DNA of 64,000 nucleotides, taken from the NCBI RefSeq assembly GCF_004353845.1, contig NZ_CP037864.1:682001-746000 (forward strand), written 5' to 3'. A program made the position numbers and the translations under genes. Position 1 is the first letter of the stretch, and every line of letters begins with the position of its first letter. Under the pieces are notes generated by a model. It was given only the letters and a program-made list of their open reading frames with translations, did not search any database and was not told the DNA's origin. Source of the DNA: Citrobacter arsenatis (GTDB taxonomy: Bacteria; Pseudomonadota; Gammaproteobacteria; Enterobacterales; Enterobacteriaceae). This document shows positions 1-9,186 of the stretch, one piece after another.

Positions 1-491
1 TTCAGCAGATGGATAATGGTTTTGATCAGCGGGCGTGGGGTGAAGTACTGGCCCGCGCCAGATTTAGTTTCGTTAGCGTTCTTTTGCAGCAGCCCTTCGT
101 ACATATCGCCGAAGTCGTCGCGGGACTTACCGTGAGCGCCGTTGTACCAGTCCAGTGAGTCCATACTGCTCACCAGCTCGGTCAGCTGCTTCGGTTGAGT
201 GATGGTGGTGTTGACGTTCTGGAACACTGCCTGCACCAGCTTTTTCTCGTCCGCGCCCAGATGTACCAGCAGGTTACGGTAAAACTGCAACTGCTCCTGG
301 CCAATACGCGATTTCAGGTCATCCCAGCGGTAGCCTTCCGGCAGGTAGTCCGCTTCCTGGCCGGTCTCTTTGCACATTTTCAAAAACAGCAGCGAGGCGA
401 GTTCATTGACGTAGTTTTGATAGGAGACGCCGCCGTCGCGCAGGTTGTCGCACAGTTTCCACAGCTTGGCGACCAGATCGTTATTGTTCAT
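1..491 (-). CDS. hsdM: HsdM, type I DNA methyltransferase subunit (5' part only)
   Basis: This is the N-terminal 163 residues of the modification subunit of a type I restriction-modification enzyme; the rest lies beyond base 1. HsdM joins HsdS to methylate adenine in a bipartite target and, with HsdR, forms the restriction complex. The start MNNNDLVAKLWKLCDNLRDG and the segment ending GAGQYFTPRPLIKTIIHLL match, from memory, E. coli K-12 EcoKI HsdM almost residue for residue, so this is a type IA (EcoKI family) system. The FTPRPL stretch leads into the AdoMet-binding domain, whose catalytic NPPF motif is outside the window. The start codon is the ATG at 491-489. hsdR lies upstream on the same strand, separated by a BIME. 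HsdS is not visible, so the target sequence is unknown. Confidence 0.95.
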   Translation of the reverse strand, partial: MNNNDLVAKLWKLCDNLRDGGVSYQNYVNELASLLFLKMCKETGQEADYLPEGYRWDDLKSRIGQEQLQFYRNLLVHLGADEKKLVQAVFQNVNTTITQPKQLTELVSSMDSLDWYNGAHGKSRDDFGDMYEGLLQKNANETKSGAGQYFTPRPLIKTIIHLL

Positions 492-554
492 TGAAGATCC
501 CATTTGACATGGCGACCACCATTGTGGGTCGCAAAAGTGATTGAGCGTTTCAAA

Positions 555-628
555 TGCCTGATGGCGCTTCGCTTATCAGGCCTACACGTAACCCTGTAGG
601 CCGGATAAGGCATCGCCGCCATCCGGCG
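555..628. repeat. BIME (REP pair) between hsdR and hsdM
   Basis: Two REP-type palindromes in opposite orientation: a GCCTGATGGCG...CTTATCAGGC arm at about 556-581 and a GCCGGATAAGG...CCATCCGGC arm at about 599-627. REP pairs usually sit in transcribed intergenic DNA and affect mRNA 3' stability and gyrase binding. This one fills most of the 157-bp hsdR-hsdM gap. Confidence 0.85.
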
Positions 629-648
629 AAAACGGGGATGATACCCTC

Positions 649-3600
649 TTAAGCCAGTTCGTCCCAGATGTAATCGCTGAACTTATCCAGCACGCTGTCG
701 AGGTTGTCGTCAAAGGTGCGTTGTAACATTGGCTTACCGCCGCGGCGGTGGAAATTGCCGGTTTTGAACACGTCGTCGTCGAGCACCACTTTCTCTTTTA
801 GCGCCTGCGCTAAACGGTCGAGCCAGCTTAGCTGTTCGTCGCTCCAGTCGTTCTCGCCTTTGATACGCGCCAGCGCGTGGTCGACACGTTCGTCGAACGG
901 TTTGAGCGCATCGCCCACCGCCGCACGACGGATATGGCCAATCAGCCTGGCGGCGATATCCTGATTGCGCGTTGCTTTCCACGCGCTGCGCAGGGAGGAC
1001 TCTTCAAAATGCTGGCGGTCAAACCACTCCTGCAATTCCACCAGCCCTTTACGGGTGAGGTCGCGCGGGCGATTGATCACCGCCTGCAGCGCCGGCTGGG
1101 CGTTAGGAGCGTGTTGCACCAGCGCATCGAAGGCTTCGAGGAAATCCTGCGGCGTGTCGTAATCGCCGTACAGCGATTTGACGCTTACCACCTCATCGTC
1201 AATATCGAGGAAAATAGGGGCCTCGCGCAGGGCGTTGATATCGGTTTTAAGCCTTTCGAGGCGGGCGATAAAGCCGGGAAGCTTATTGAAAATCTCGGCG
1301 CTCCAGTGCGGCCCTTTTTCCCGCAGGCGTGAGGCCAGGCCGCCGAAGTTGACGCCTGCGGCATCCAGGCAAAGTTCGTCCAGACGACGTACTTGCTTAT
1401 CCACCGTTTCGCTACGGTCGCGGTTAAAGGTGGCGAGGCCGATAATGCGCTGCAGCTTGGCGACTAACTGCTCATGACTGTGCTCGGCGAAGCTGCGACC
1501 ATCCGCTTCGATAGTTTTATAGGTTTCTGAGTCGGTAATTTCGTTGACCAGCGTTCGCAGCTCCACCTGCGGACGCACAACCACCGGGCGCATGGTGTCG
1601 ACGCTTTCCAGCGAGCTGTAGATATCCACGCAGTCGAAAATCTTAAAGCTGGTTTTCCCTACTGACGGGCACAGACGCGTGGCGCGACCCTTCATCTGCT
1701 CGTAGAGAATGCGGCTTTTGACTTTGCGCAGGAACACAATATTACAGATAGACGGAATATCCACGCCGGTGGTTAGCAGGTCGACGGTGACCACGATATT
1801 GGGTAGCCGCTCTTTGTTGAAGCGGACGATCATGCTTTGCACTTTCTTCGCGTCTTTATCGGCATCACCGGTGATCTTGATGATCGCGTCGTGCTCCAGC
1901 TGCGGGTACTTTTTCTTAAACGCGGTACGCAGCTCATCAACCACCATGTCGGCATGGGCGTTGGTGACGCAGAACACCAGCGTTTTTTGCTGCCCGGTGG
2001 GATCCAGATATTTGGTGAGCTCGCCGCATACCGCGCGGTTAAACGCCGGGATCACCAGGCCACGGTTAAAGTCGGCGACCTCAAAATCCTGATCGTCGGC
2101 CAGCGTGTCGTTGATCAGCTCGCCCTGTGGGTTCAGGCGTTCCACCTGTTCACCTTCGGATAGATAGACGCCATCCTGCGCGTTGCGGGTGACGATCTGA
2201 ATAGGCGGATCCTGGTCAATCAGGTAGCCGTCGATCACCGCCGTACGGTAGGTATAGCGGTAAACCGGTTCACCGAAAATATCGACCGTGTGCAGCGCTG
2301 GCGTAGCGGTCAGGGCAATTTTTACCGCATCGAAGTGGTCGAGAATGCGACGGTAGGCGGAAACGTAATCCAGCTGGCTGCGAAACTGCAGCTCGCCTTC
2401 GGTCTGCTCTTTATCGAGAATGTAGCCGCGGTGTGCTTCATCGACGACGATACAGTCGTAGCGGCCGACCGGCATCGGTTCATCAGATTGCAGCGTGCGC
2501 TTGACCAGAGACTGCACGGTGGCGACGTGGATTTTGGTGCTGTCTTCCGGGAATTTGTCGGTCAAGCCTTTGATATCAAAAATGCTGTTAAAGGTGTCGC
2601 CGTTAATGCGTGTGTCTTCAAACGACCCCAGCGCCTGTTCGCCAAGCGAGCGACGGTCGACCAGGAACAGAACGCGTTTGAAACGCTGCGACTGGATCAG
2701 ACGGAACATCAGGGCGATGGCGGTACGGGTTTTACCGGTACCGGTCGCCATTGCCAGCAGGATCGCTTGCTGGCCGTTAACGATAGCCTTTTCCACCGCG
2801 CGGACGGCATCTTCCTGGTAATAGCGCAGGCCGAGTTCGCTCATTCCGGGGTTTTCAGTAAACCACTGGTTTTGTTTCTGCGGGTCGCTGCCCAGCATAT
2901 CCAGCAATTCTTCCGGGCGATGCCATTCCGGCAACGCTTTTGACATGTTGGTGGTGTGGCGGACGTCGCGATACCAGATGCCGCTTTTGGTCTTCATCGC
3001 CGCGCGGTATTCGCGCCCGTTGGTGGAATAGCAGAAAGGGATTTTAAAGCGCTGTTTACCGCTGGTGTCCTGCCAGCTGATTTCATACTCCGGCACGGCT
3101 TCGTGTACTTCGTCGGGAGCGTAGTGCTCCAGCAGCGTGTCGCGTAAGAAGGCGTTATTGAAGTATTTGCTGTAGCGGTAAGATTCGTTGAGCTTGCTGG
3201 GCACATCGGTATTTTTGCGTTTTGCTTCAACGACGGCAATGGGCTTAAGGCCAACGAACAGCACGTAATCGGCAAAGCCTGTTTTACCCGTTTCATCTGT
3301 ACCCGTCGGCCATTCGGCTATCGCTTTGTTGACGCCGGGTTCCGGGCGAGCGCCTTTGGCAAAGCGTAACGTTTTGCTATCAGCCTGCCAGCCCGCTTTA
3401 CGTAACTGGGCGTCAATCAGGAAGCGACTCTCTTCTTCGCTGAGATTCAGCGTGCGCTTGATAGCCTGGTCGGTGATCTCTTTGTGGTAGGCCTTACGTT
3501 CCTGTTCGGTTTGCTTCGCCAGTTCGGCATCTTTTGCCGCAAGCTGTGCCTCCAGCGCGGCCAGACGCGCTTTGGTCTGGGCTTCGGTTTCCTGTTGCTT

Positions 3601-4158
3601 ACCTTCGAGAACGGCAATGTAGCCATTGAGTGCAATTAAGCGTTGCTGCTGAGCTTCCAGCTCTGCCTGGCTGTGTACTTTTTCCTGTGCCTGTTGCTCC
3701 AGCTGCTGTTTGAGAGTGAGAACTTCAGCGTGGTAGCGATCCTCGCCGTGCTCAGGCATCACAAACGTTGGCACCGGGAAATCGTAATCTTTGGTCACCA
3801 GTCGGTAGTACCAAACGGCAAGACGGAATCCGAGGCGCAGACACATCTGGGCATCATCGAGATCGTTATGGTATTCGTGAACGGCCTGATTGCCGATACG
3901 GCGAAGCTTATGGAAAACGGAAAGGATGCTGTCATCAATAAACGCAATCTTGCCCAGTTCGCGCAGCAGGTCATGCTGGTTTTCGCAGGCGGGTATATCC
4001 AGCAACTGGCCGAGATGTTTCGCGGTGGCTTCGCCAAACATGCGCATTTTAATGAGGGTGGTGTTGGGGTCGTCGGGGTAATTATTTTCCGCCGCGCAGG
4101 CAATGGCATAAATGAAGTCGTTAACGCCTTTCAGAAAAACGAAGTTGGATTTTTCCAT
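649..4158 (-). CDS. hsdR: HsdR, type I restriction endonuclease/translocase subunit
   Basis: 1169-residue restriction subunit of an EcoKI-family type I enzyme, which pumps DNA with an ATP-driven motor and cuts away from the recognition site. An N-terminal helical and coiled-coil region (about 140-240, rich in Q and E) precedes a PD-(D/E)XK nuclease domain with D297 (GFADYV) and E311-A-K313. The SF2 motor follows: Walker A ATGTGKT at 471-477, DEAH box at 573-576, then ALTATP, TTGVDIP and QMKGRATR. All key residues are present and length equals the family's, so the gene looks intact. It is the promoter-proximal gene; hsdM follows downstream. The ATG at 4158 has only a weak ribosome site. Sequence similarity to K-12 HsdR is very high (from memory). 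Confidence 0.97.
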   Translation of the reverse strand: MEKSNFVFLKGVNDFIYAIACAAENNYPDDPNTTLIKMRMFGEATAKHLGQLLDIPACENQHDLLRELGKIAFIDDSILSVFHKLRRIGNQAVHEYHNDLDDAQMCLRLGFRLAVWYYRLVTKDYDFPVPTFVMPEHGEDRYHAEVLTLKQQLEQQAQEKVHSQAELEAQQQRLIALNGYIAVLEGKQQETEAQTKARLAALEAQLAAKDAELAKQTEQERKAYHKEITDQAIKRTLNLSEEESRFLIDAQLRKAGWQADSKTLRFAKGARPEPGVNKAIAEWPTGTDETGKTGFADYVLFVGLKPIAVVEAKRKNTDVPSKLNESYRYSKYFNNAFLRDTLLEHYAPDEVHEAVPEYEISWQDTSGKQRFKIPFCYSTNGREYRAAMKTKSGIWYRDVRHTTNMSKALPEWHRPEELLDMLGSDPQKQNQWFTENPGMSELGLRYYQEDAVRAVEKAIVNGQQAILLAMATGTGKTRTAIALMFRLIQSQRFKRVLFLVDRRSLGEQALGSFEDTRINGDTFNSIFDIKGLTDKFPEDSTKIHVATVQSLVKRTLQSDEPMPVGRYDCIVVDEAHRGYILDKEQTEGELQFRSQLDYVSAYRRILDHFDAVKIALTATPALHTVDIFGEPVYRYTYRTAVIDGYLIDQDPPIQIVTRNAQDGVYLSEGEQVERLNPQGELINDTLADDQDFEVADFNRGLVIPAFNRAVCGELTKYLDPTGQQKTLVFCVTNAHADMVVDELRTAFKKKYPQLEHDAIIKITGDADKDAKKVQSMIVRFNKERLPNIVVTVDLLTTGVDIPSICNIVFLRKVKSRILYEQMKGRATRLCPSVGKTSFKIFDCVDIYSSLESVDTMRPVVVRPQVELRTLVNEITDSETYKTIEADGRSFAEHSHEQLVAKLQRIIGLATFNRDRSETVDKQVRRLDELCLDAAGVNFGGLASRLREKGPHWSAEIFNKLPGFIARLERLKTDINALREAPIFLDIDDEVVSVKSLYGDYDTPQDFLEAFDALVQHAPNAQPALQAVINRPRDLTRKGLVELQEWFDRQHFEESSLRSAWKATRNQDIAARLIGHIRRAAVGDALKPFDERVDHALARIKGENDWSDEQLSWLDRLAQALKEKVVLDDDVFKTGNFHRRGGKPMLQRTFDDNLDSVLDKFSDYIWDELA

Positions 4159-4355
4159 TGTTATCTATCCAGATCCTGAGCGGGGATGAATCTATTACCC
4201 CAAATCGTAATGGGAGCTATCAGGCCTCATGGTAGCCTTCATGTTCCGTTCAATCAATGAACGATAAGAGAGTAACCGATTCTTTCTTAATGTGTTATTG
4301 AGGAATATAGTTCCTGAGAGGGTTATCTGATTTATATCAATGGCAGGGATGATTT

Positions 4356-5270
4356 ATGGCTGTTCCAACATATGACAAATTTATTGAACCAGTGTTGCGT
4401 TTCCTGGCCACTCGACCCGAGGGCGCTTTGGTCAGAGAGGTGCGTGAAGCCGCAGCCGAAATGCTTGGGTTAGATGAACAGCAGCGTGCAGAGACGATTA
4501 CCAGTGGGCAGCTAACGTATCAGAACCGCACCGGTTGGGCGCACGATCGCCTCAAACGTGCCGGATTCTCGCAAAGTCTATCACGGGGAAAATGGTGTTT
4601 AACACCCGCGGGAATGAGCTGGGTTGCCTCGCATCCGCAGTCGATGACCGAGCAGGAAGTGAGCCATTTTGCTTTTGATTTTAACGGTGTGAAGCTCAGT
4701 AAGCAGGCGGATGCGGTGGCGTTAGATCCACAGCCAGAATCGATTGAGGAGGGTGAGCTTGCCCGAAGCAGCCCGGACGATCGCCTGGAGCAAGCGCTCA
4801 ATGAGATTCGTGAATCTGTTGCCGAAGAGCTTCTGGAGAATCTGCTTCAGGTTTCGCCCGCGCGTTTTGAAGTGATTGTGTTAGATGTACTGCATCGCCT
4901 GGGATATGGCGGTCATCGCGGTGATTTGCAGCGCGTAGGGGGAACCGGCGATGGTGGCATTGACGGTATTATCTCTCTCGATAAGCTCGGGCTGGAAAAA
5001 GTCTACGTTCAGGCCAAACGCTGGAAATGTACCGTTGGGAGCGCTGAAGTCAGAGGCTTTTATGGTGCATTGCCTGAGCAAAAAGTGAAACGTGGTGTCT
5101 TTATTACCACCTCTGGCTTTACGGCGCATGCCAGAGACTATGCTAACAAAGTCGAAGGTCTGGTGCTGGTGGATGGCGACAGGCTGGTGCATCTGATGAT
5201 TGATAATGATATTGGCGTATCCTCACGTTTACTCAAGTTGCCAAAGCTCGATATGGATTACTTTGAGTAG
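4356..5270 (+). CDS. mrr: Mrr, methylation-dependent type IV restriction endonuclease
   Basis: 304-residue Mrr, which cuts DNA carrying certain methylated adenines or cytosines and, in E. coli, causes DNA damage when activated by foreign methylases or high pressure. An N-terminal winged-helix domain (about 1-95, with WAHDRLKRAG and SRGKWCLTPAG) is followed by a Mrr-cat PD-(D/E)XK domain. The catalytic set is D203 in GDGGIDG and Q219-A-K221 in VYVQAKR; the Gln in place of Glu is normal for Mrr. Its length equals that of K-12 Mrr and it ends MDYFE as there. It is divergent from hsdR across a 197-bp gap, so each gene has its own promoter. Pairing Mrr with a type I system repeats the K-12 immigration control arrangement. 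Confidence 0.96.
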   Translation: MAVPTYDKFIEPVLRFLATRPEGALVREVREAAAEMLGLDEQQRAETITSGQLTYQNRTGWAHDRLKRAGFSQSLSRGKWCLTPAGMSWVASHPQSMTEQEVSHFAFDFNGVKLSKQADAVALDPQPESIEEGELARSSPDDRLEQALNEIRESVAEELLENLLQVSPARFEVIVLDVLHRLGYGGHRGDLQRVGGTGDGGIDGIISLDKLGLEKVYVQAKRWKCTVGSAEVRGFYGALPEQKVKRGVFITTSGFTAHARDYANKVEGLVLVDGDRLVHLMIDNDIGVSSRLLKLPKLDMDYFE

Positions 5271-5387
5271 TGGTAACACTGGAACCTGATTGCGGGTAAT
5301 GGTGATGGAACACGTTGTGGGCATCCGTGTTTCTTCTGGCCAAGAAATCAAGTGACTTTTGTGGCTGCGTATCAGCGCTAAACCCAT

Positions 5388-5419
5388 GCCGGATGGCGGC
5401 TGCGCCTGATCCGGCCTAC
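5388..5419. repeat. Single REP element between mrr and yjiA
   Basis: A GCCGGATGGCGG...CCTGATCCGGC palindrome of the common enterobacterial REP type. It lies between the convergent mrr and yjiA genes and probably acts as a 3'-end stabiliser or terminator-like structure for either transcript. Confidence 0.8.
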
Positions 5420-5476
5420 GGGGAGAGTCTTTTCCTGGCCCGGTCACATCGCGCCACCGGGCAATTCAGCAGGGGA

Positions 5477-6433
5477 TTACTTCTTCAATCCCGCAAATGC
5501 GGCTCTGATCTCGTCTTCCGGCAGGTTAATGCCAATAAACACCAACAGGCTGTGCGGTTGTTCATCGCCCCACGGGCGATCCCAGTCGGCGCTGTACAGG
5601 CGCTGGACGCCCTGGAACAGCAGGCGGTTCGGTTCGCCTTCAATCCACAGCATGCCTTTGTAGCGCAGCAGTTTCTCGGCGGATTCCAGCAGCAGGTTTT
5701 CCATCACTCGCGACACGTCGCTGATGTTCACTGGATAATCCAGTTCGACGACGATCGAGGTGATATCGTTTTGCTTGTCGGCGATAAAGTGGAAGCGCGG
5801 TTTGGCGCTGACTACGTTCTCTTCCAGCATAAAACCATTGGTGTCGAACAGCAGGGAAAGGTCGATGTCGCCATGCGTCACGGTGTAAATCGGCGCACGG
5901 GCGTTGATGCGCGCCAGGCGCTCACGCAGTTTTTCGCTTTCACCTGCGACGTCGGTTTTGGTCAGCAGGATGCGGTCGGCATAGCCTACCTGCGACTGGG
6001 CGATGGTGAACTGGTTCATCTGCTCATCGGCATGTACCGCGTCAACCAGCGCAATTACGCCGTCCAGCAGGTAGCGTTCGCAAATCACTTCATGGGAGAA
6101 AAAGGTCTGGATAATCGGGCCGGGGTCGGCCATACCGGTACACTCGATCACCAGACGGTCGAAATTGATGGTGCCTTTATCGAGGTTGTCGAGCAGGTCT
6201 AACAGCGCGTCTTCCAGCTCACTGGAGCGGGTACAGCAAATGCAGCCGTTGGTCAGAGTTTTGATCTGCGTAGCGCGATCGCCAATCAGCTGATCGTCCA
6301 CCGAGACTTCGCCGAATTCGTTTTCGATGACGGCAATCTTGTAACCGTGCTGCTCGTTGAGAATATGGCGCAGCAGGGTGGTTTTACCCGCGCCAAGAAA
6401 ACCGGTGAGTAGGGTAACTGCAATCGGGGTCAT
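5477..6433 (-). CDS. yjiA: YjiA, COG0523 metal-binding GTPase
   Basis: 318-residue G3E-family P-loop GTPase of the COG0523 group, thought to deliver or insert transition metals. Visible motifs are Walker A GFLGAGKT (11-18), the metal-binding residues E37 and E42 in IENEFGE, and the NGCICC motif with C64, C66 and C67, shared with CobW and zinc chaperones. A switch-like ECTGMADPGP follows. The C-terminal half (from about 210) is the CobW_C domain. It lies 12 bp downstream of yjiX on the same strand and after btsT, suggesting one transcript btsT-yjiX-yjiA, the K-12 order. The metal served and the client protein are not established. Confidence 0.95.
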   Translation of the reverse strand: MTPIAVTLLTGFLGAGKTTLLRHILNEQHGYKIAVIENEFGEVSVDDQLIGDRATQIKTLTNGCICCTRSSELEDALLDLLDNLDKGTINFDRLVIECTGMADPGPIIQTFFSHEVICERYLLDGVIALVDAVHADEQMNQFTIAQSQVGYADRILLTKTDVAGESEKLRERLARINARAPIYTVTHGDIDLSLLFDTNGFMLEENVVSAKPRFHFIADKQNDITSIVVELDYPVNISDVSRVMENLLLESAEKLLRYKGMLWIEGEPNRLLFQGVQRLYSADWDRPWGDEQPHSLLVFIGINLPEDEIRAAFAGLKK

Positions 6434-6445
6434 TCACTTCTCCTT

Positions 6446-6640
6446 CTAACAGCAACTGCTTCCGCCGCTACCGTAGCGGGCTTCCTGGCGCTCACGGAAG
6501 AATTCTTCGTAGGTCATGTACGGCTTATCGGGATGGTTGGTCTTCATGTGCTCGACGTAGTTGTCGTAGTCCGGAATACCAATCAGCATCTTCGCCGCCT
6601 GACCGAGATACTTTTTTGCCTGACCTAAAGTACCAAACAT
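6446..6640 (-). CDS. yjiX: YjiX, small YbdD/YjiX-family protein
   Basis: 64-residue cytosolic protein of the YbdD/YjiX family (DUF466). The family is always short and is commonly encoded just after a CstA/BtsT-type transporter (ybdD after cstA, yjiX after btsT), as here. The sequence MFGTLGQAKKYLGQAAKMLI and the IPDYDNYVEHMK core match K-12 YjiX. The C-terminus GGSSCC is a few residues shorter than in K-12 but keeps the terminal Cys-Cys pair, which could bind metal. Function is unknown; cotranscription suggests it helps the pyruvate transporter or the YjiA chaperone. Confidence 0.93.
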   Translation of the reverse strand: MFGTLGQAKKYLGQAAKMLIGIPDYDNYVEHMKTNHPDKPYMTYEEFFRERQEARYGSGGSSCC

Positions 6641-6662
6641 AAATCGCCCTGTTAATGAATAA

Positions 6663-6740
6663 AGCCGGATGGCGGCTTGCGCCTGATCCGGCCTACGTTA
6701 ACTTTACTTTGTAGGCCGGGAGCGCTGTGCGTCACCCGGC
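6663..6740. repeat. BIME between btsT and yjiX
   Basis: Two REP arms in opposite orientation (GCCGGATGGCGG...GATCCGGC at about 6663-6694 and GGCCGGGAGCGC...CACCCGGC at about 6713-6740). The BIME sits inside the presumed btsT-yjiX-yjiA transcript and could lower expression of the two downstream genes relative to btsT. Confidence 0.85.
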
Positions 6741-6746
6741 TTCAGG

Positions 6747-8897
6747 TTAGTGGTGTGAAGATGTCTTCACGCCGCCTTCCGGCACCGGTACATACGGCGT
6801 CTCTTTATCAGAGCGACCGTTGATGGCGCGGGCTTTCTGCCAGGTACGGAACCCGTAGAAAATGATGCTGTACACCACCACCAGGAACAGAATACTCAGT
6901 CCTGCGTTGGTGTAGTTGTTCACGACGATATGGTTCATGTTGGCAATCTGCTGCGCGGTCAGTTCGCCGCCGTTAGCAATCTTCTCTTTGTACTGATTCG
7001 CCATAAAGAAGAAGCCTTCCATCTGCGGGTTGGTGCTGAACAGTTTCAGACCCAGCGCCCAGGTGGTGCAGATAAGCAGCCATACAGCCGGAACAACGGT
7101 AACCCAGATGTATTTGGTGCGTTGCATTTTGACCAGCACCACGGTGCCGAGAACCAGCGCCACGGCAGCCAGCATCTGGTTAGAGATACCGAACAGCGGC
7201 CACAGGCTCTTAACGCCGCCCAGCGGGTCAACAACGCCTTGATACAGCAGATAACCCCACAGGCCGACGCAGCCCGCAGTACCTACAACGCCTGCAACCA
7301 GGGAGTCGGTTTTCTTCAGGAACGGGACGAAGTTACCCAGCAAATCTTGCAGCATAAAGCGGCCAGAACGGGTACCTGCATCCAGTGCGGTCAGGATGAA
7401 CAGGGCTTCGAACAGAATACCGAAGTGGTACCAGAAGCCCATATCAGCCATTGGCAGCACTTTGTGGAATACGTGAGCAATACCGACAGCCAGCGTTGGT
7501 GCGCCACCTGCGCGGTTCAGAACGGACGGTTCACCGATGTCTTTCGCGGTCTGCAGGATCTGCTCAGGCGAAATCACGAAGCCCCAGGAGCTGACGGTCG
7601 CTGCCGCATGTGCGGTAACATCTTTCAACTGCGCCATAATCAGCGGTGCGTTCTCGCCGCTCATTTCATGCAGGTTCGGCATGGTGATGCCAAGGCCCGC
7701 AGGCGGGGTGTTCATCGCGAAGTACAGACCCGGTTCGATGATAGACGCAGCAACCAGCGCCATAATCGCTACGAAGGATTCCATCAGCATCGCGCCGTAA
7801 CCGATAAAGCGCGCATCGGTTTCACAGGCCAGCAGCTTCGGTGTAGTACCGGAAGCAATCAGCGCGTGGAAGCCAGACACTGCACCACAGGCGATGGTAA
7901 TAAACAGGAACGGGAACAGAGCGCCTTTCCACAGCGGGCCAGTACCATCAACGTACTGCGTCATTGCCGGCATTTTCAGTTCCGGGTTGAGGATAACAAT
8001 CCCCACAGCCAGACCGACGATAACGCCGATTTTCAGGAAGGTCGCCAGATAGTCGCGCGGCGCGAGGATCAGCCATACCGGCAGCAACGCAGAGATAAAC
8101 GCGTAACCGATCAGGGTAAAGGTAATGGTGGTATCTTTAAAGGTCAGCGCCGGGCCCCAGTACGGGTCGTGCGCAATCACGCCGCCGAAGTAGATTGAGG
8201 CTACCAGCAGCACAATACCAATCACCGACACTTCGCCCACACGCCCCGGACGCAGGAATCGCATGTAGATCCCCATGAACAGCGCGATAGGTACGGTTGA
8301 GCAAACGGTGAACACACCCCACGGGCTTTCCGCCAGCGCTTTTACCACGATCAGCGCCAGTACGGCGAGGATGATGATCATGATTAAGAAGCAGCCGAAC
8401 AGCGCAATGGTTCCTGGGATCGGGCCCATCTCTTCTTTGATCATCTCACCCAGAGATGCGCCGTTACGGCGGGAAGAGATAAACAGTACCATGAAGTCCT
8501 GCACCGCACCGGCCAGCACGACGCCTGCCAGCAGCCACAGCGTACCGGGCAGGTAGCCCATCTGCGCGGCCAGTACCGGTCCAACCAGCGGACCTGCACC
8601 AGCGATAGCAGCAAAGTGGTGACCAAACAATACGTTACGGTTGGTTGGAACGTAGTTCAGACCGTCATTGTTGATGACCGCCGGCGTGGCACGCGTGGGG
8701 TCAAGTTTCATCACCTTTTGGGCGATGTACAGGCTGTAGTAACGATAGGCCACCAGATAAACAGAAACTGAGGCGACCACGATCCATAGGGCACTAATGT
8801 GTTCACCCCGACGTAATGCCACTACCGAGAGGCAGAATGCACCGATGATTCCGAGAATCACCCAGGGTATGTGCTTGAATATCTTTTTCGTATCCAT
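6747..8897 (-). CDS. btsT: BtsT, pyruvate/H+ symporter (CstA family)
   Basis: 716-residue inner-membrane protein of the CstA carbon-starvation family, identical in length to K-12 YjiY/BtsT, a high-affinity pyruvate:proton symporter. Numerous hydrophobic segments run from about residue 13 to 690. Family signatures include NRNVLFGHHFAAIAGAGPL near residue 90, and the ASGTTPK and LDAGTRSGRFMLQD regions. The C-terminus is a short hydrophilic tail. The upstream 290 bp carry three ACCGCT(C/T)A direct repeats and a CRP site (listed separately), so control by the pyruvate-sensing BtsS/BtsR system and by CRP is probable. yjiX and yjiA follow downstream. Confidence 0.96.
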   Translation of the reverse strand: MDTKKIFKHIPWVILGIIGAFCLSVVALRRGEHISALWIVVASVSVYLVAYRYYSLYIAQKVMKLDPTRATPAVINNDGLNYVPTNRNVLFGHHFAAIAGAGPLVGPVLAAQMGYLPGTLWLLAGVVLAGAVQDFMVLFISSRRNGASLGEMIKEEMGPIPGTIALFGCFLIMIIILAVLALIVVKALAESPWGVFTVCSTVPIALFMGIYMRFLRPGRVGEVSVIGIVLLVASIYFGGVIAHDPYWGPALTFKDTTITFTLIGYAFISALLPVWLILAPRDYLATFLKIGVIVGLAVGIVILNPELKMPAMTQYVDGTGPLWKGALFPFLFITIACGAVSGFHALIASGTTPKLLACETDARFIGYGAMLMESFVAIMALVAASIIEPGLYFAMNTPPAGLGITMPNLHEMSGENAPLIMAQLKDVTAHAAATVSSWGFVISPEQILQTAKDIGEPSVLNRAGGAPTLAVGIAHVFHKVLPMADMGFWYHFGILFEALFILTALDAGTRSGRFMLQDLLGNFVPFLKKTDSLVAGVVGTAGCVGLWGYLLYQGVVDPLGGVKSLWPLFGISNQMLAAVALVLGTVVLVKMQRTKYIWVTVVPAVWLLICTTWALGLKLFSTNPQMEGFFFMANQYKEKIANGGELTAQQIANMNHIVVNNYTNAGLSILFLVVVYSIIFYGFRTWQKARAINGRSDKETPYVPVPEGGVKTSSHH

Positions 8898-9029
8898 AGT
8901 AAAACCTGGTATCTAATTAATAATTGGCCGAAGCCGCGTGGGTTTGATCTTATGTTTGAGGAGGTTATTTGACTGCTATGTTGGGGGGATCTTGCCAGAG
9001 AATTACGCGCGTAAAGTAAGGTAAATAAG

Positions 9030-9077
9030 TGAGCGGTTGTATGTCAGCTTAAGCGGTCCCAAGTGTCAGTGAGCGGT
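9030..9077 (-). promoter_or_regulatory. Three BtsR-type direct repeats upstream of btsT
   Basis: Read on the minus strand, ACCGCTCA, ACCGCTTA and ACCGCTCA occur at 9077-9070, 9057-9050 and 9037-9030, with an exact 20-bp period. They match the published BtsR (YehT) half-site ACC(G/A)CT(C/T)A found as a tandem pair before E. coli btsT. They lie 133-180 bp upstream of the btsT start, a distance that suits an activator. Binding is an inference. Confidence 0.75.
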
Positions 9078-9105
9078 AAGCAGTGGGGATAAACGGGGGA
9101 AGTTA

Positions 9106-9121
9106 TGTGATTGAGATCACG
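9106..9121. promoter_or_regulatory. CRP site upstream of btsT
   Basis: TGTGA-TTGAGA-TCACG differs from the CRP consensus TGTGA-N6-TCACA by one base. It lies about 29 bp beyond the BtsR-type repeats, away from btsT, so CRP and BtsR could act together, as reported for K-12 btsT. Confidence 0.75.
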
Positions 9122-9186
9122 GCATTATAGCGTTTGCCTGTCTACATGCCGTGTTTTCCCACTGACAAAGCATCTCACCGAGAGAC

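Noticed and set aside
5315..6202. 295-codon plus-strand frame between mrr and yjiA
   Set aside because: It runs through a REP and then opposite yjiA; low-complexity product without motifs.
6930..8198. Long plus-strand frame (422 codons) opposite btsT
   Set aside because: Complementary shadow of the well-matched btsT coding sequence; product is rich in Q, H and R with no recognisable domain.
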